The notes: generated from the letters alone by a model not told the origin. 64,000 nucleotides of DNA from Winogradskyella vidalii (GCF_013403955.1 NZ_JABFDG010000007.1:62001-126000); one strand, 5' to 3'; numbered from the stretch's first letter, positions 18,398 to 27,872 are shown. Numbers and translations: made by a program.

Positions 18398-18640
18398 TTA
18401 GCTTAATTTATTTTCAATAAGATCGTAGAAATCTTGAAGCGTAAGGATATTAATAAAATCTTCACCAACTAGTTTCACACCAAAATTAGCTTCAACAGCA
18501 ACTACAAGGTCAACAAAGTCTAAACTATCTAGTTCTAATGCTTCTTTTAAATTAGCTTCTGGTGAAAGGTCTTCCGCTTCAACTTCAAATTCATCTATAA
18601 GAAAGTCGTTTATTTTTTCAATAATAACTTCTTTATTCAT
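18398..18640 (-). CDS. Acyl carrier protein B of the pigment operon
   Basis: 80 residues, acidic, with the carrier motif LELDSLDFVDLV (Ser39 is the phosphopantetheine site). It differs clearly from the other ACP in the operon, whose motif is GLDSIDAL. It sits between a ketosynthase gene (8 bases upstream) and an LpxL-like acyltransferase gene, so it may deliver the completed chain to the acyltransferase. Confidence 0.93.
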   Translation of the reverse strand: MNKEVIIEKINDFLIDEFEVEAEDLSPEANLKEALELDSLDFVDLVVAVEANFGVKLVGEDFINILTLQDFYDLIENKLS

Positions 18641-18648
18641 AACAGGGA

Positions 18649-19866
18649 CTATAATTTTTTAATAATTAGGGCTGAGTTTGTTCCTCCAAACCCAAAAGAA
18701 TTGGACAAAAATACATCAATTTTTTTATCTAGTGTTTTGCTAACTAGATTTAATTTAATGGCATCTTCATCAGGGTTTTCCAAATTAATATTTGGTGCAA
18801 TAAAAGAGTTTTGAATCATAAGCATAGAGTAGATAACTTCACTCGCTCCTGCCATCCAACACTCGTGTCCTGTCATAGATTTTGTAGAACTCACATAAGG
18901 TCCGTTTTCTCCAAAGACGTCAAATATAGCTTTGGCTTCATTGGCATCTCCAACAGGTGTTGAGGTGGCGTGAGCATTTACATAGTCAATACTATCAATT
19001 GAAATATTAGCTTGTTCTATGGCTTTTTTCATTGCTCTAGAAGGGCCATCTACATTTGGTGTCGATATATGTTCACCGTTAGATGAAAATCCATAGCCGA
19101 TAACTTCGCCTAAAATTGGAGCGCCACGTTTTACGGCAGATTCATAGCTTTCTAAAACTAATGTTGCACCACCGCCACTTGGAATAAGGCCATCTCTGTT
19201 TTTATCAAAAGGTTTAGAGGCTTTTCCTGGTTGATCTACATTTGCAGAAAAGACGCCTAAACCATCAAAACTTCCCATAGCAAGCTCATTAATTTCTTGT
19301 GCGCCACCGCAAATAATACAATCTTGCATTCCGCTTTTTATAAGCTGATAAGCCATACCAATAGCATGAGAGCCACTGGCACAAGCTGCGCTTATAGTAA
19401 AATTGATTCCTGTTAATTTAAAAATGGTGGATAAATTCATGGTAATGGTAGAATTCATCCCTTTGAATATCGCACCAGAACCAACTAATGTCGTATCCTT
19501 CTTTTCTCGGATTAAATCTGCAGATTCAATAACAGATTTGGCGGTACTATCGTTTCCGTAAAGAATACCAACTTCATTGGTGTCTAAAAACTCTTGTGTA
19601 ATATTGGCGTTTTTTAGCGCTTCTAGTGTTGCCATATAAGCATAGGTACCTTCTTCTCCTAGACTTATGCGCTGCCTTCTAGTTAAAAGTTTTTTTAATT
19701 GAGGTTCCTTTACCATACCTGTTAAACAGGATCGGTAGCCAAAAGGTTTGCGTTTTTCATCGAAAACAATTCCTGAAGTCCCATTATATAAAGAGGTCTT
19801 AACTTCTTCTAAATTTTCTCCTATACAAGAATAAATTCCCATACCTGTTATTACAACTCTACTCAT
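18649..19866 (-). CDS. Beta-ketoacyl-ACP synthase (FabF-like), pigment operon copy C
   Basis: 405 residues from the ATG at 19866, where the typical MSRVVITGMG start of the family begins. A start at 19899 is open but would overlap the reductase gene. The catalytic residues are complete: Cys162 in AACASGS, His299 in NAHATSTPVG and His334 in SMTGHECWMAG. It is the first of four ketosynthase-type genes in transcription order and forms, with the reductase before it and the ACP after it, the opening of the elongation machinery. Confidence 0.92.
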   Translation of the reverse strand: MSRVVITGMGIYSCIGENLEEVKTSLYNGTSGIVFDEKRKPFGYRSCLTGMVKEPQLKKLLTRRQRISLGEEGTYAYMATLEALKNANITQEFLDTNEVGILYGNDSTAKSVIESADLIREKKDTTLVGSGAIFKGMNSTITMNLSTIFKLTGINFTISAACASGSHAIGMAYQLIKSGMQDCIICGGAQEINELAMGSFDGLGVFSANVDQPGKASKPFDKNRDGLIPSGGGATLVLESYESAVKRGAPILGEVIGYGFSSNGEHISTPNVDGPSRAMKKAIEQANISIDSIDYVNAHATSTPVGDANEAKAIFDVFGENGPYVSSTKSMTGHECWMAGASEVIYSMLMIQNSFIAPNINLENPDEDAIKLNLVSKTLDKKIDVFLSNSFGFGGTNSALIIKKL

Positions 19867-19879
19867 TATATAATTTTGT

Positions 19880-20611
19880 TTAAGAGTAAATTCCTCCATT
19901 GATATTAATCACTTCACCTGTAATATAAGAAGCTTTCTGTGAAGCTAAAAATGATACTAAATGTGCGACTTCTTCAGGGGCTCCAAAGCGATTAGCGGGA
20001 ACCATTTTTTTAAGTTCTTTTTCGTTTAAGTCTCCTGTCATATCTGTTTTTATAAATCCAGGAGCAACGGCATTTACGGTGATTTTTCGTTTCGCTATTT
20101 CTTGAGCCAACGCTTTAGTTGCTGCAATAACAGCACCTTTTGCTGCAGAATAATTAGTTTGTCCTGGCGTGCCTTTTAGGCCCGACAGAGATACTATATT
20201 TATAATTCTACCATATTTTTGAACCAGCATTTTCTGAATTAAATGATTGGTGACATTAAAAAAGCCATTAAGACTTGTGTTAATTACATTGTTCCAATCC
20301 TCTGTTTTCATCCACATAAACAAACCATCCTTTGTAATCCCGGCGTTGTTAACGATGACTTCAATAACAGCTTCTTTATTTTGGTCTTGCCAAGCATCTA
20401 AAGTAGATTGTACATTTTCAATATCTACCACATTAAAGGGTAAAAGTTCACCAGTTCCACCAGCTTCTTTAACTGCTTCTAAGGTTTCTAATGCTGCTGC
20501 TTTATTGCTTTGATAATTAATTAAAATATGATAATTTGAATCTTTTGCTAATTGTATGCAAATGGATTTTCCTATGCCTCTAGAGCCACCTGTGATTAAT
20601 GCGCATTTCAT
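19880..20611 (-). CDS. 3-oxoacyl-ACP reductase (FabG-like SDR)
   Basis: 243 residues of the classical short-chain dehydrogenase type. The nucleotide-binding motif is TGGSRGIGKS (about residues 7-16), the NNAG motif is present, and the catalytic set includes Ser in SLSGLKG and the YSAAK motif. It reduces 3-ketoacyl-ACP to the 3-hydroxyacyl form with NADPH. Together with the ketosynthases and hotdog dehydratase it completes the cycle that makes a conjugated polyene (no enoyl reductase is seen in the operon, as expected for a polyene). The start abuts the upstream gene with no spacing. Confidence 0.93.
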   Translation of the reverse strand: MKCALITGGSRGIGKSICIQLAKDSNYHILINYQSNKAAALETLEAVKEAGGTGELLPFNVVDIENVQSTLDAWQDQNKEAVIEVIVNNAGITKDGLFMWMKTEDWNNVINTSLNGFFNVTNHLIQKMLVQKYGRIINIVSLSGLKGTPGQTNYSAAKGAVIAATKALAQEIAKRKITVNAVAPGFIKTDMTGDLNEKELKKMVPANRFGAPEEVAHLVSFLASQKASYITGEVININGGIYS

Positions 20612-21244
20612 TTATTTATATTCTTTTTTCCAAATTTTATATTCTACCTTTTTAATATTATTTAAAATATTATAAAAAGCTCCCATCCAATAATTTCTTA
20701 ATCCAAATCCTCTTGGCACTCCTATAAGTTCCTTATGGTATATGATTTCTTTTGTTTTTGAATTAAAATAAACCAAATTGACAACAGCGTTTTTTCTGAA
20801 TTTATTTAACGCATTCACGATAAAAACCATGGAAACTTCATTTTGAGAATCAACGTCATAAGCGTTTACCATTTCTTGTAATTTATCTAAAGCAAAAGAT
20901 TTTGGTGTTATGTTGGTTACTAACTCATTTTCATCAACTGAATTATTTAGGATTTCCACAGATTCTATTAAATAATCTACGTTTTCTTTTTTTAGATATT
21001 TTGCAACGTCATATTTTTCAGGTTCACTATAGAAAAAGTTATTCCACTTTGGGAAATAGTCATTTTTTATAATTTCAGCATTTTTGAAATCAGAAGATGT
21101 ACCAACTAATTTACATTCCGAAAAATCTATGCCAATGAAACTAATAGTATAATCTTTTTCTATTAAAACATCTTTTAATTCTTGTGCATTTAAATAGGTG
21201 ATGTTTTGAAAAATAAGAAATAATAGGATAAGTTTTAGTTTCAT
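20612..21244 (-). CDS. Uncharacterised exported protein between TAL and ketoreductase
   Basis: 210 residues with a cleavable signal peptide (hydrophobic core to about residue 15, cleavage near YLNAQ). The mature part is Lys/Glu/Asn-rich with alternating strands and a run of aromatic residues near the C-terminus (YWMGAFYNILNN). I recognise no domain or motif. The start overlaps the ammonia-lyase stop by four bases, and the stop is directly adjacent to the reductase start, so it is an integral part of the operon and not an insertion. Function unknown. Confidence 0.8.
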   Translation of the reverse strand: MKLKLILLFLIFQNITYLNAQELKDVLIEKDYTISFIGIDFSECKLVGTSSDFKNAEIIKNDYFPKWNNFFYSEPEKYDVAKYLKKENVDYLIESVEILNNSVDENELVTNITPKSFALDKLQEMVNAYDVDSQNEVSMVFIVNALNKFRKNAVVNLVYFNSKTKEIIYHKELIGVPRGFGLRNYWMGAFYNILNNIKKVEYKIWKKEYK

Positions 21245-22779
21245 TTTTCAATATTATTTTCATGATTCATGATATATTCTTTAACTTCATTTACAAAAGG
21301 ATACATGATCACGTCTTCCTTAAAGGCAGGAACAATAGTTCTAATAGCATCATACAATTTTTTAGTTTTAGAAGATGCTTTGTCTTGTATGCCTAAGTAT
21401 TCTATAGCTTGTATGATGGTTATTAGTTCTATAGCAACAACCTCATAAGCGTTTTCAATTACTTTTTTTGTAATTAAAGCTGCATTTGTTCCCATGCTTA
21501 CTACATCTTGATTGTCGTTGTTATTTGGAATACTATGTACGTACATTGGGTTAGATAACATTTGGTTTTCAGCTGTTGTTGAGGTTGCTGTAAATTGCAC
21601 ACCTTGCATACCAAAATTTAAACCTAAAGTCCCCATATTAACAAAGGCAGGAAGAATTTTATTAAGGCTAGGATTGAGTAAATAATTTAATTGGCGTTCT
21701 GCTAGCATACTCATTTTTGTAACGACCAATTTTAATTTATCCATTTCTAGAGCTACGTAATCACCATGGAAATTTCCACCGTGATATACATTTTGTTTTT
21801 CTACATTAACAATAGGATTATCGTTTGCAGAGTTTACTTCTTCAAATAAGATATTCTCAACACTATCTAAAGTGTCTAAAACCGGACCTAAAATTTGAGG
21901 AACACACCTTAGAGAGTAATATTCTTGTACTTTTTCTTCAAATACGGTGACGTTTTGTGCTTTATTGTATAAATGGTCTTCACGTTTACGAGTCAGTTGA
22001 CTATCGCTTAGATTAGCTCGCATTTGCTTAGCAATTTCGTGCTGTCCTTTATGTCTTTTAGCGTGGTTTAATTCTGAAGATAAATGATCGTCATAAGCTT
22101 CTACAATTTCGTTGATTGCAGAAGAGCAAAGCACAGACCAATTTAATAATTGTCTGGTGTTAATGGTATTCATAATACCAATTCCTGTCATAACAGAAGT
22201 GCCATTCATTAAAGCAATACCTTCTCTTAAAGCAACAGTTATTGGTTCTAAATTTTCAATTTCAAAAACCGCTTGTGTGGCTTTTATTTCCCCTTTGTAG
22301 AATACTTCGCCTTCTCCAATTAATACCAATGCTAAATGTGCAAGTTGTACTAAATCACCACTAGCTCCAACGCCTCCATGTTCGTAAATTAAGGGAATTA
22401 TATTGCGATTAATTAATTCAGTCATTAATTCTATGGTAGATCTGTGCACCCCTGAGTTCCCTAAAGACAGGGTGTTAAGCCTAGCAATCATTGCTGCTTT
22501 TACGTATTGTGGCGCAATAGGATTTCCTGTTCCAGAAGCATGGCTGCGTATTAAATTGTATTGTAATTTAATTCGGTCCGTATCTGCAATTTTATATTGC
22601 GCCATTGGTCCAAAACCCGTATTTACACCATAAATAGTTTTGTTTTCTGAGAACGTTTTTAAAAAATTAAAACTATTCTCTACAGTTTGAAATACAGTTT
22701 TTTCAATTTGTATGGGATTCTTTTCAAAAATGATTTTATAAAAATCGTTAACACTTAAACTTCCGGATAATTTTGGCAT
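21241..22779 (-). CDS. Tyrosine ammonia-lyase (MIO family)
   Basis: 512 residues. The Ala139-Ser140-Gly141 triad in GGVGASGDL forms the methylidene-imidazolone cofactor, and Tyr50 in IYGVNTGFG is the catalytic base. It resembles the F. johnsoniae tyrosine ammonia-lyase from memory, including NLIRSH.SGTG and MYVHSIPNNNDNQD, more than histidine ammonia-lyases. It deaminates L-tyrosine to p-coumarate, the aromatic starter of flexirubin. It is the first gene of the long minus-strand operon, so its upstream region (22780-22880) should carry the operon promoter. The alternative, HutH, is less likely because no histidine-degradation genes are adjacent. Confidence 0.92.
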   Translation of the reverse strand: MPKLSGSLSVNDFYKIIFEKNPIQIEKTVFQTVENSFNFLKTFSENKTIYGVNTGFGPMAQYKIADTDRIKLQYNLIRSHASGTGNPIAPQYVKAAMIARLNTLSLGNSGVHRSTIELMTELINRNIIPLIYEHGGVGASGDLVQLAHLALVLIGEGEVFYKGEIKATQAVFEIENLEPITVALREGIALMNGTSVMTGIGIMNTINTRQLLNWSVLCSSAINEIVEAYDDHLSSELNHAKRHKGQHEIAKQMRANLSDSQLTRKREDHLYNKAQNVTVFEEKVQEYYSLRCVPQILGPVLDTLDSVENILFEEVNSANDNPIVNVEKQNVYHGGNFHGDYVALEMDKLKLVVTKMSMLAERQLNYLLNPSLNKILPAFVNMGTLGLNFGMQGVQFTATSTTAENQMLSNPMYVHSIPNNNDNQDVVSMGTNAALITKKVIENAYEVVAIELITIIQAIEYLGIQDKASSKTKKLYDAIRTIVPAFKEDVIMYPFVNEVKEYIMNHENNIEK

Positions 22780-22880
22780 CTATATAATTGGTAATATTTA
22801 ATAAAAATAATAGTTAAATAACGAAAAATGAAGTTATTTTGGGATGCAAATTTAGAATAATAAATGATTATTGTACTATT
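22780..22880. promoter_or_regulatory. Divergent promoter region of the pigment locus
   Basis: This 101-base AT-rich gap separates the tyrosine ammonia-lyase operon (minus) from the halogenase-like gene (plus) and must contain promoters for both. A TTATTTTG element at 22833-22840 is close to, but does not match, the Bacteroidota -7 consensus TAnnTTTG for the plus-strand gene. I see no clean -33/-7 pair for the minus strand. Confidence 0.4.
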
Positions 22881-24119
22881 ATGGATATTAGTGTTGAAAA
22901 TGTTGATGTGTTAATCATTGGTGCTGGGCCATCTGGAAGTGTTGCAGCATCATATTTACATAACAATGGAATAAAAGTTAAGGTGGTTGAAAAAAAATCA
23001 TTCCCAAGATTTGTGATTGGAGAAAGTCTTTTACCGCGTTGCATGGATCATTTTGAGGAAGTTGGTTTATTAAATTGTTTGAAAAAACGAAATTACGAAG
23101 TAAAAGCTGGTGCTAGATTTTTGAGAGGAGATGTGGTTTGTAATTTTGATTTTAGTAAAAAACATACTAAAGGTTGGGATTGGACATGGCAAGTACCTAG
23201 AGCAGACTTTGATAAAACATTAACGGATGAACTTATAAGCCGAGGTGTTAATATTTCTTTTGAAGAAGAAGTTGTAGCTGTTGATTTTAATAAAGATGGA
23301 TCTTCGGAAACTAAAACTAAGAATAAATCTGGGGAGTTTAGTTTAGTACATGCAAAGTATATTATAGATTCTAGTGGCTATGGGCGCGTATTGCCACGGC
23401 TTTTAAATTTAGATAAAGCATCCGAACTTTTGGGTCAGTCTTCTATATTTACACATGTAAAAGATGTCAATAGACCTGAAGGTTGGGAGGGAACTCGAAT
23501 AACTTTTGATGTTATAGACTTAAGAACTTGGTTGTGGGTAATTCCTTTTTCTAATGGAGAAACAAGTGTTGGTTATGTTGGTTCTAACGCGTTTTTACAA
23601 TCGTTTGAAGGTGCTTCTTCAGAGAAATTAAGAGCTATGTTACAGCTTTCTAATTACTATAAAGATCGATTTAATGATGTGGAATTTAGATTTGAACCTA
23701 TTGAGATTTCTGGTTATTCTAAATCCGTAAAACAACTTTATGGTAATGGCTATGTATTGACTGGGAATAGTGCTGAGTTTTTAGATCCTGTATTTTCTTC
23801 TGGTGTTACATTTGCAACAGAATCCGGGTTGTTAGCAGCAAAATTGATTACAAAATCTCTAGATAAAGAATCCGTAGATTGGGAAAAAGAATATTCAGAT
23901 TATATGAAAAGAGGCGTCGCTGTTTTTTCAACTTATGTTAAAGAATGGTATACTGGTAATCTTCAGAAGCTATTTTTTCATCGCCCAGAAAACCCTGAAA
24001 TTAAAAAACAAATTTGTTCCGTCTTAGCTGGTTATGTATGGGATACTACAAACCCTTTTGTGAAAAACCACCATAGGCTTGTTAAAGCTGTAGCTCATGT
24101 CATTGATATGGGAAAATAA
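22881..24119 (+). CDS. Flavin-dependent halogenase-like/geranylgeranyl-reductase-type oxidoreductase
   Basis: 412 residues from the ATG at 22881; an open TTG start further upstream (22839) would add 14 residues before the Rossmann strand and is not favoured. The N-terminus has the FAD motif IIGAGPSGSVAASYL, followed by EKKSFPRFVIGESLLP, the typical pattern of flavin-dependent halogenases and related monooxygenases. A WDWTWQVPRADFD segment and a TGNSAEFLDPVFSSGV segment follow, the latter contacting FAD. The WxWxIP motif expected of halogenases is replaced by LWVIPF at about residue 220. Some flexirubins are chlorinated, so halogenation or oxygenation of the aromatic ring is plausible. It is monocistronic and ends at a strong hairpin. 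Confidence 0.83.
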   Translation: MDISVENVDVLIIGAGPSGSVAASYLHNNGIKVKVVEKKSFPRFVIGESLLPRCMDHFEEVGLLNCLKKRNYEVKAGARFLRGDVVCNFDFSKKHTKGWDWTWQVPRADFDKTLTDELISRGVNISFEEEVVAVDFNKDGSSETKTKNKSGEFSLVHAKYIIDSSGYGRVLPRLLNLDKASELLGQSSIFTHVKDVNRPEGWEGTRITFDVIDLRTWLWVIPFSNGETSVGYVGSNAFLQSFEGASSEKLRAMLQLSNYYKDRFNDVEFRFEPIEISGYSKSVKQLYGNGYVLTGNSAEFLDPVFSSGVTFATESGLLAAKLITKSLDKESVDWEKEYSDYMKRGVAVFSTYVKEWYTGNLQKLFFHRPENPEIKKQICSVLAGYVWDTTNPFVKNHHRLVKAVAHVIDMGK

Positions 24120-24151
24120 AAAAAGGAGCCTTTTAAATGGCTCCTTTTTTT
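24119..24151. terminator. Bidirectional rho-independent terminator
   Basis: GGAGCC (24125-24130) pairs with GGCTCC (24139-24144) around an 8-base loop, flanked by A-runs and T-runs that extend the stem on both sides. It lies between the plus-strand halogenase-like gene and the convergent gene at 24167, so it can serve both. Confidence 0.85.
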
Positions 24152-24166
24152 ATTTGTAATAATATT

Positions 24167-24775
24167 TTAAAATGCTTTTTTCATTATTAATTTAGATAAG
24201 GTTTTTCCTGTTTTGGCAAAACCTTCACCTATACGGTCTTCATTACTAAAGGTGCCTCCAAATTTATTTCCTGGAGCTTCTTTACTAGTTATTTCTAATA
24301 AAACATTATCTCTATTTGCTGTTTCAACGAACTTTATCAATGTAGTAACTTTTGCTGGTTGTCTCATAACGGCAGCATTCCATCCTGGATATATCCAAAC
24401 AACTTCTAAAATTAACGTGTATTTTGCATCCGGAAAATCTTTTTCAAATGAGATACCTTTATCTTCATATAAATCACGGTTCATTAACTCTAAAAACTTT
24501 GAAGCATAGATAAGGTCTTTACTTGCTTCCCATGATTTTTTCCACGCCTTTCCTTTTCCCTTTCCTTTACTTTCTAAATCGGCAACTCTTTCCGCAACGT
24601 ATTCATCATTGGTAAGGTTGTCTTTGTTAATTTTAAGATTACTGTAATCAAATTCTACATTAATTTCAGTTTGGCCTTTAAAAAAGCTGAAATCCCCTTC
24701 CTTAACTTTTGTCTTTTGAGCATAAATAGCAGTTGTAAACAGCAATATAAATGCTAAGTGTAATATTTTTTGCAT
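24167..24775 (-). CDS. Uncharacterised exported protein
   Basis: 202 residues with a signal peptide (cleavage near AIYAQ, residue 19). The mature protein starts with a basic/acidic region (KVKEGDFSFFKGQTEI) and contains a GKGKGKAWKKSWE stretch and a WIYPGWNAAVMRQPAK segment. A GNKFGGTFSNEDRIGEGFAKTG tail suggests a glycine-rich amphipathic end. I recognise no family. It is transcribed convergently to the halogenase-like gene and divergently from the polysaccharide-locus regulator, so it is probably monocistronic. Confidence 0.78.
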   Translation of the reverse strand: MQKILHLAFILLFTTAIYAQKTKVKEGDFSFFKGQTEINVEFDYSNLKINKDNLTNDEYVAERVADLESKGKGKGKAWKKSWEASKDLIYASKFLELMNRDLYEDKGISFEKDFPDAKYTLILEVVWIYPGWNAAVMRQPAKVTTLIKFVETANRDNVLLEITSKEAPGNKFGGTFSNEDRIGEGFAKTGKTLSKLIMKKAF

Positions 24776-24924
24776 GGTAAATTGTTAATTGTTTGATTGT
24801 TCTCAAATATATCGTTTATAATTTAAAGGTTGATATTTTTTATAGGAGAAATTATAATTCTATGAATTACTTTGATCTCAGGTGATGTTTAGTTAATTTC
24901 ACACTTTTATCATAAGTTATTTAA

Positions 24925-24933
24925 CTATACATT
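24925..24933 (+). promoter_or_regulatory. CTATACATT element upstream of the PUL regulator
   Basis: A nine-base CTATACATT word lies about 90 bases before the start of the membrane-spanning regulator at 25020. The identical nine bases recur at 27855-27863, upstream of susC. It may be an autoregulatory binding site; this is inference from repetition. Confidence 0.35.
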
Positions 24934-25019
24934 TCTTGAGGGTGTAAAACATAAAGGTCTGTTTTTTAGGTTTTTTTGTAAATTTATAACCTTAACAATT
25001 CGTAACAAAAGCAATTTTT

Positions 25020-27830
25020 ATGTCAAAGGTCTATAAGCATCACATGCTATGTTTTTATTTTATAAGTTTTTGTTTTTATTATCATTGTAGTGCCCAAGAA
25101 ATTCCTCCAATTCAAGTTTTTACACCTCAAGATTATGTTGCTGAAGATCAAAATTGGTCCATAGGTCAAACTGCAGATAATTTTATTTATGTCGCAAATA
25201 ATAAGGGTCTGTTAGAGTATAATGGTGCCTCTTGGCAATTATATAATTCTCCTAATGATGCAATTTTAAGAACTGTAAGTGTAGTAGAAGATATTATATA
25301 TTCTGGCGGTTATATGAGTTTTGGATACTGGACTAAGAACAAGCAAGGTAAGTTGTTTTATACATCTTTAAGTGATCATGAATCATTGTCTATTAAAGAA
25401 GATGAAGATTTTTGGGGTATTGTTGGTGTTGAAGATTATATCTTATTTCAATCTTTCGACCGGATTTACATTTATAATACAATAGACAAAAGCTTTAGTA
25501 TAATTGATTCCGATTCACGAATTAACAGAATATTTAAAGTTGACGACGCTATTTATTTTCAAAAAACGGGTGTCGGTATTTTTAAAATTATAAAAGGACA
25601 AGAATCTTTAGCTATTCCATCAATCGCTATAAACAACAGTGAATTAATAAATATTTTTGATTCTGATTCAGGATTGCTTTTACAAACAAAAGAACAAGGG
25701 TTTTTTAGATTTCAGAATGCTACAATTACACCCTGGAAAATCAGTGCAGATAACTTATTGTCCAACTTTAGTGTTTATAGTAGTATACGCTTAAAAGATG
25801 GCAGTTTTGTACTTGGAACCATTGCTAATGGAATCATTCATTTAGATGCCAATGGTAATGAACTACTCAAAATTAACCAATCTTATGGTTTGAGTAATAA
25901 TACGGTATTAGCTATGAAGGCAGATAGCTACGGGAATATTTGGTTGGGCTTAGATAATGGTATTAATGTGGTAAATTTAAATTCTCCTTATAGTGTTTAC
26001 ACGGATAAGCAGGGTAGTTTAGGGACGGTTTATGCTGCCGCCAAAACAAATAATTTTCTTTATTTAGGAACCAATCATGGGTTGTTTTATAAGCCAATAG
26101 ATTCCAATGCAAAGTTTGAATTTATTGAAGGTACTAAGGGACAGGTCTGGATGTTGTCGTTACTGAACGGAACCTTGTTTTGTGGACATGACAAAGGAAC
26201 ATTTGTAATAGAAAGTACTGACGCAAAACTCATTTCTAGCGAGTTAGGAACTTGGACAATTAAGGCGATAAAAGGCAAACCTAATTTATTAATACAAGGG
26301 AATTACAAAGGGCTTAATATTTTAGAATTTGTTGATAATACTTGGCGCTTTAGAAATAAAATAAAAGGCTTTGGTAAATCATCTCGTCATGTGGAGTTTA
26401 TTAATTCTACGGAGTTATTAGTTAATCATGAGCATAAAGGCGTTTATAAAATTGAAGTTAACCAAGACTTTACAAATGTTTTAGGTTATGAGAAACTTGC
26501 GATAAAAAAAAGTGCAAAATCAAGTGTTTCAAGCTATAATGATACTGTTTTGTATAGTTCTAAAGAGGGTGTTTTTGCTTATGATTTGCAAGAGCAACGT
26601 TTCCGAAAAGATAGTTTATTAAGTGAGTTAATCAGTGGTGAAAGGTATGCATCAGGGAAGCTTATTAATGGTGAAAATAAATTATGGGGTTTTTCAAATT
26701 ATGATATCATATATCTCGAACCAGGAAAACTTTCTACAACGCCTAAAGTTAATGTGATACCGATTTCTAAAGTTGTACGTAAAATGAAAACGGCTTACGA
26801 AAATGTACTAGAATTAGGAAATAATAAATATTTAATAGGAACTACTGATGGCTATTTAATTATAAATTTAAATCGTATGTTACCTCAGGCATATGATATT
26901 AATTTGAACAGTATAGATTACGGGGCTCACCCTAATCAACTTTCGCCTTTTCAATTATCTAATGCAGGTGAGTTTGAGAATAAAACCAATAATATTCAAT
27001 TTAAATATAGTGTTACAAATTATAACAAACTTTCACAATCAAAATACCAATACCGATTAATTGGTCTTTATGATGATTGGAGCGATTGGACTACGGATTC
27101 TAAAACCTTTTATGAAAATTTACCATATGGTGACTTCATCTTTGAGGCAAGGGCGTTGGTTGGAGGTCAACCTTCTAATAACAAAATCGCTTTCAGTTTT
27201 ACGATAGATAAACCTTGGTATATTAAACCAATGGCTATTATTTCTTATGTACTATTGGCTTCGCTATTTATTTATGTGCTTTATTATTTTAATAAAAAAC
27301 ATTATAAGAAAGAGCAAATTAAATTAATAAGAGATAAGGAGCGACAGCTAGAGTTAGAGCAGCTTGAAAACCAACGTCAATTAATTCAGTTTGAAAATAA
27401 AAGCTTACAACAAGATATTGATAATAAAAACAGAGAGCTTGGTATGGCAACCATGAACTTAGTTAAGCGTAATGAATTGCTAAGTAATATTAAAAGTAAG
27501 TTATCTGAAAGTAAATCGTTAGGTGAAGTTAGTAAAGTTATTAAATTGATTAACTCCAGTATAAACGATACAAGTGATTGGGAATTGTTTGAAGAGGCTT
27601 TTAATAATGTTGATAAAGATTTTATGAAGAAGATAAAAATACTTCACCCTTCAATAACTCCAAATGATCTTCGACTCTGTGCCTATTTAAGACTCAACTT
27701 ATCTTCCAAAGAGATAGCACCACTTTTAAATATTTCTCATAAAAGTGTAGAAGTTAAACGATATCGTTTGCGTAAAAAGATGGGGTTAGACCATGAGCAG
27801 AGTTTATCAAACTATATTATTGAGTTATAG
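25020..27830 (+). CDS. Membrane-spanning one-component regulator: Reg_prop propeller, Y_Y_Y domain and LuxR-type HTH
   Basis: 936 residues. After a signal peptide (ends near CSAQE, about residue 27) comes a long periplasmic sensor built from repeated beta-propeller blades, recognisable as SYGNIWLGLDNGIN-like Reg_prop repeats. A triple-tyrosine (Y_Y_Y) domain follows at about residues 655-715 (YQYRLIGLYDDWSDW). One transmembrane helix lies at about 736-757, then a coiled coil and a C-terminal HTH at about 870-930 (SKEIAPLLNISHKSVEVKRYRLRKKMG). There is no kinase or receiver domain, so the signal must pass directly through the membrane to DNA. It sits just upstream of susC and probably senses beta-glucan oligosaccharides. 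Confidence 0.9.
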   Translation: MSKVYKHHMLCFYFISFCFYYHCSAQEIPPIQVFTPQDYVAEDQNWSIGQTADNFIYVANNKGLLEYNGASWQLYNSPNDAILRTVSVVEDIIYSGGYMSFGYWTKNKQGKLFYTSLSDHESLSIKEDEDFWGIVGVEDYILFQSFDRIYIYNTIDKSFSIIDSDSRINRIFKVDDAIYFQKTGVGIFKIIKGQESLAIPSIAINNSELINIFDSDSGLLLQTKEQGFFRFQNATITPWKISADNLLSNFSVYSSIRLKDGSFVLGTIANGIIHLDANGNELLKINQSYGLSNNTVLAMKADSYGNIWLGLDNGINVVNLNSPYSVYTDKQGSLGTVYAAAKTNNFLYLGTNHGLFYKPIDSNAKFEFIEGTKGQVWMLSLLNGTLFCGHDKGTFVIESTDAKLISSELGTWTIKAIKGKPNLLIQGNYKGLNILEFVDNTWRFRNKIKGFGKSSRHVEFINSTELLVNHEHKGVYKIEVNQDFTNVLGYEKLAIKKSAKSSVSSYNDTVLYSSKEGVFAYDLQEQRFRKDSLLSELISGERYASGKLINGENKLWGFSNYDIIYLEPGKLSTTPKVNVIPISKVVRKMKTAYENVLELGNNKYLIGTTDGYLIINLNRMLPQAYDINLNSIDYGAHPNQLSPFQLSNAGEFENKTNNIQFKYSVTNYNKLSQSKYQYRLIGLYDDWSDWTTDSKTFYENLPYGDFIFEARALVGGQPSNNKIAFSFTIDKPWYIKPMAIISYVLLASLFIYVLYYFNKKHYKKEQIKLIRDKERQLELEQLENQRQLIQFENKSLQQDIDNKNRELGMATMNLVKRNELLSNIKSKLSESKSLGEVSKVIKLINSSINDTSDWELFEEAFNNVDKDFMKKIKILHPSITPNDLRLCAYLRLNLSSKEIAPLLNISHKSVEVKRYRLRKKMGLDHEQSLSNYIIEL

Positions 27831-27832
27831 TT

Positions 27833-27872
27833 CCTATACAACTAGTTTTTTTACCTATACATTACCTATACA
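27833..27872 (+). promoter_or_regulatory. Three CCTATACA direct repeats upstream of susC
   Basis: CCTATACA occurs at 27833-27840, 27854-27861 and 27865-27872. The starts are 21 and 11 bases apart, close to two and one helical turns. A reversed copy (TGTATAG) is at 28012-28018, closer to the susC start. The arrangement looks like an operator for a dimeric or multimeric activator, with the adjacent HTH regulator as the first candidate. Confidence 0.5.

Noticed and set aside
20247-20513. Long plus-strand open frame of 88 codons.
   Set aside because: It lies wholly opposite the ketoreductase gene and encodes no recognisable feature.
21241-22779. Histidine ammonia-lyase annotation.
   Set aside because: The MIO motif is shared, but sequence resemblance to the F. 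johnsoniae tyrosine ammonia-lyase and the pigment context favour tyrosine as the substrate.
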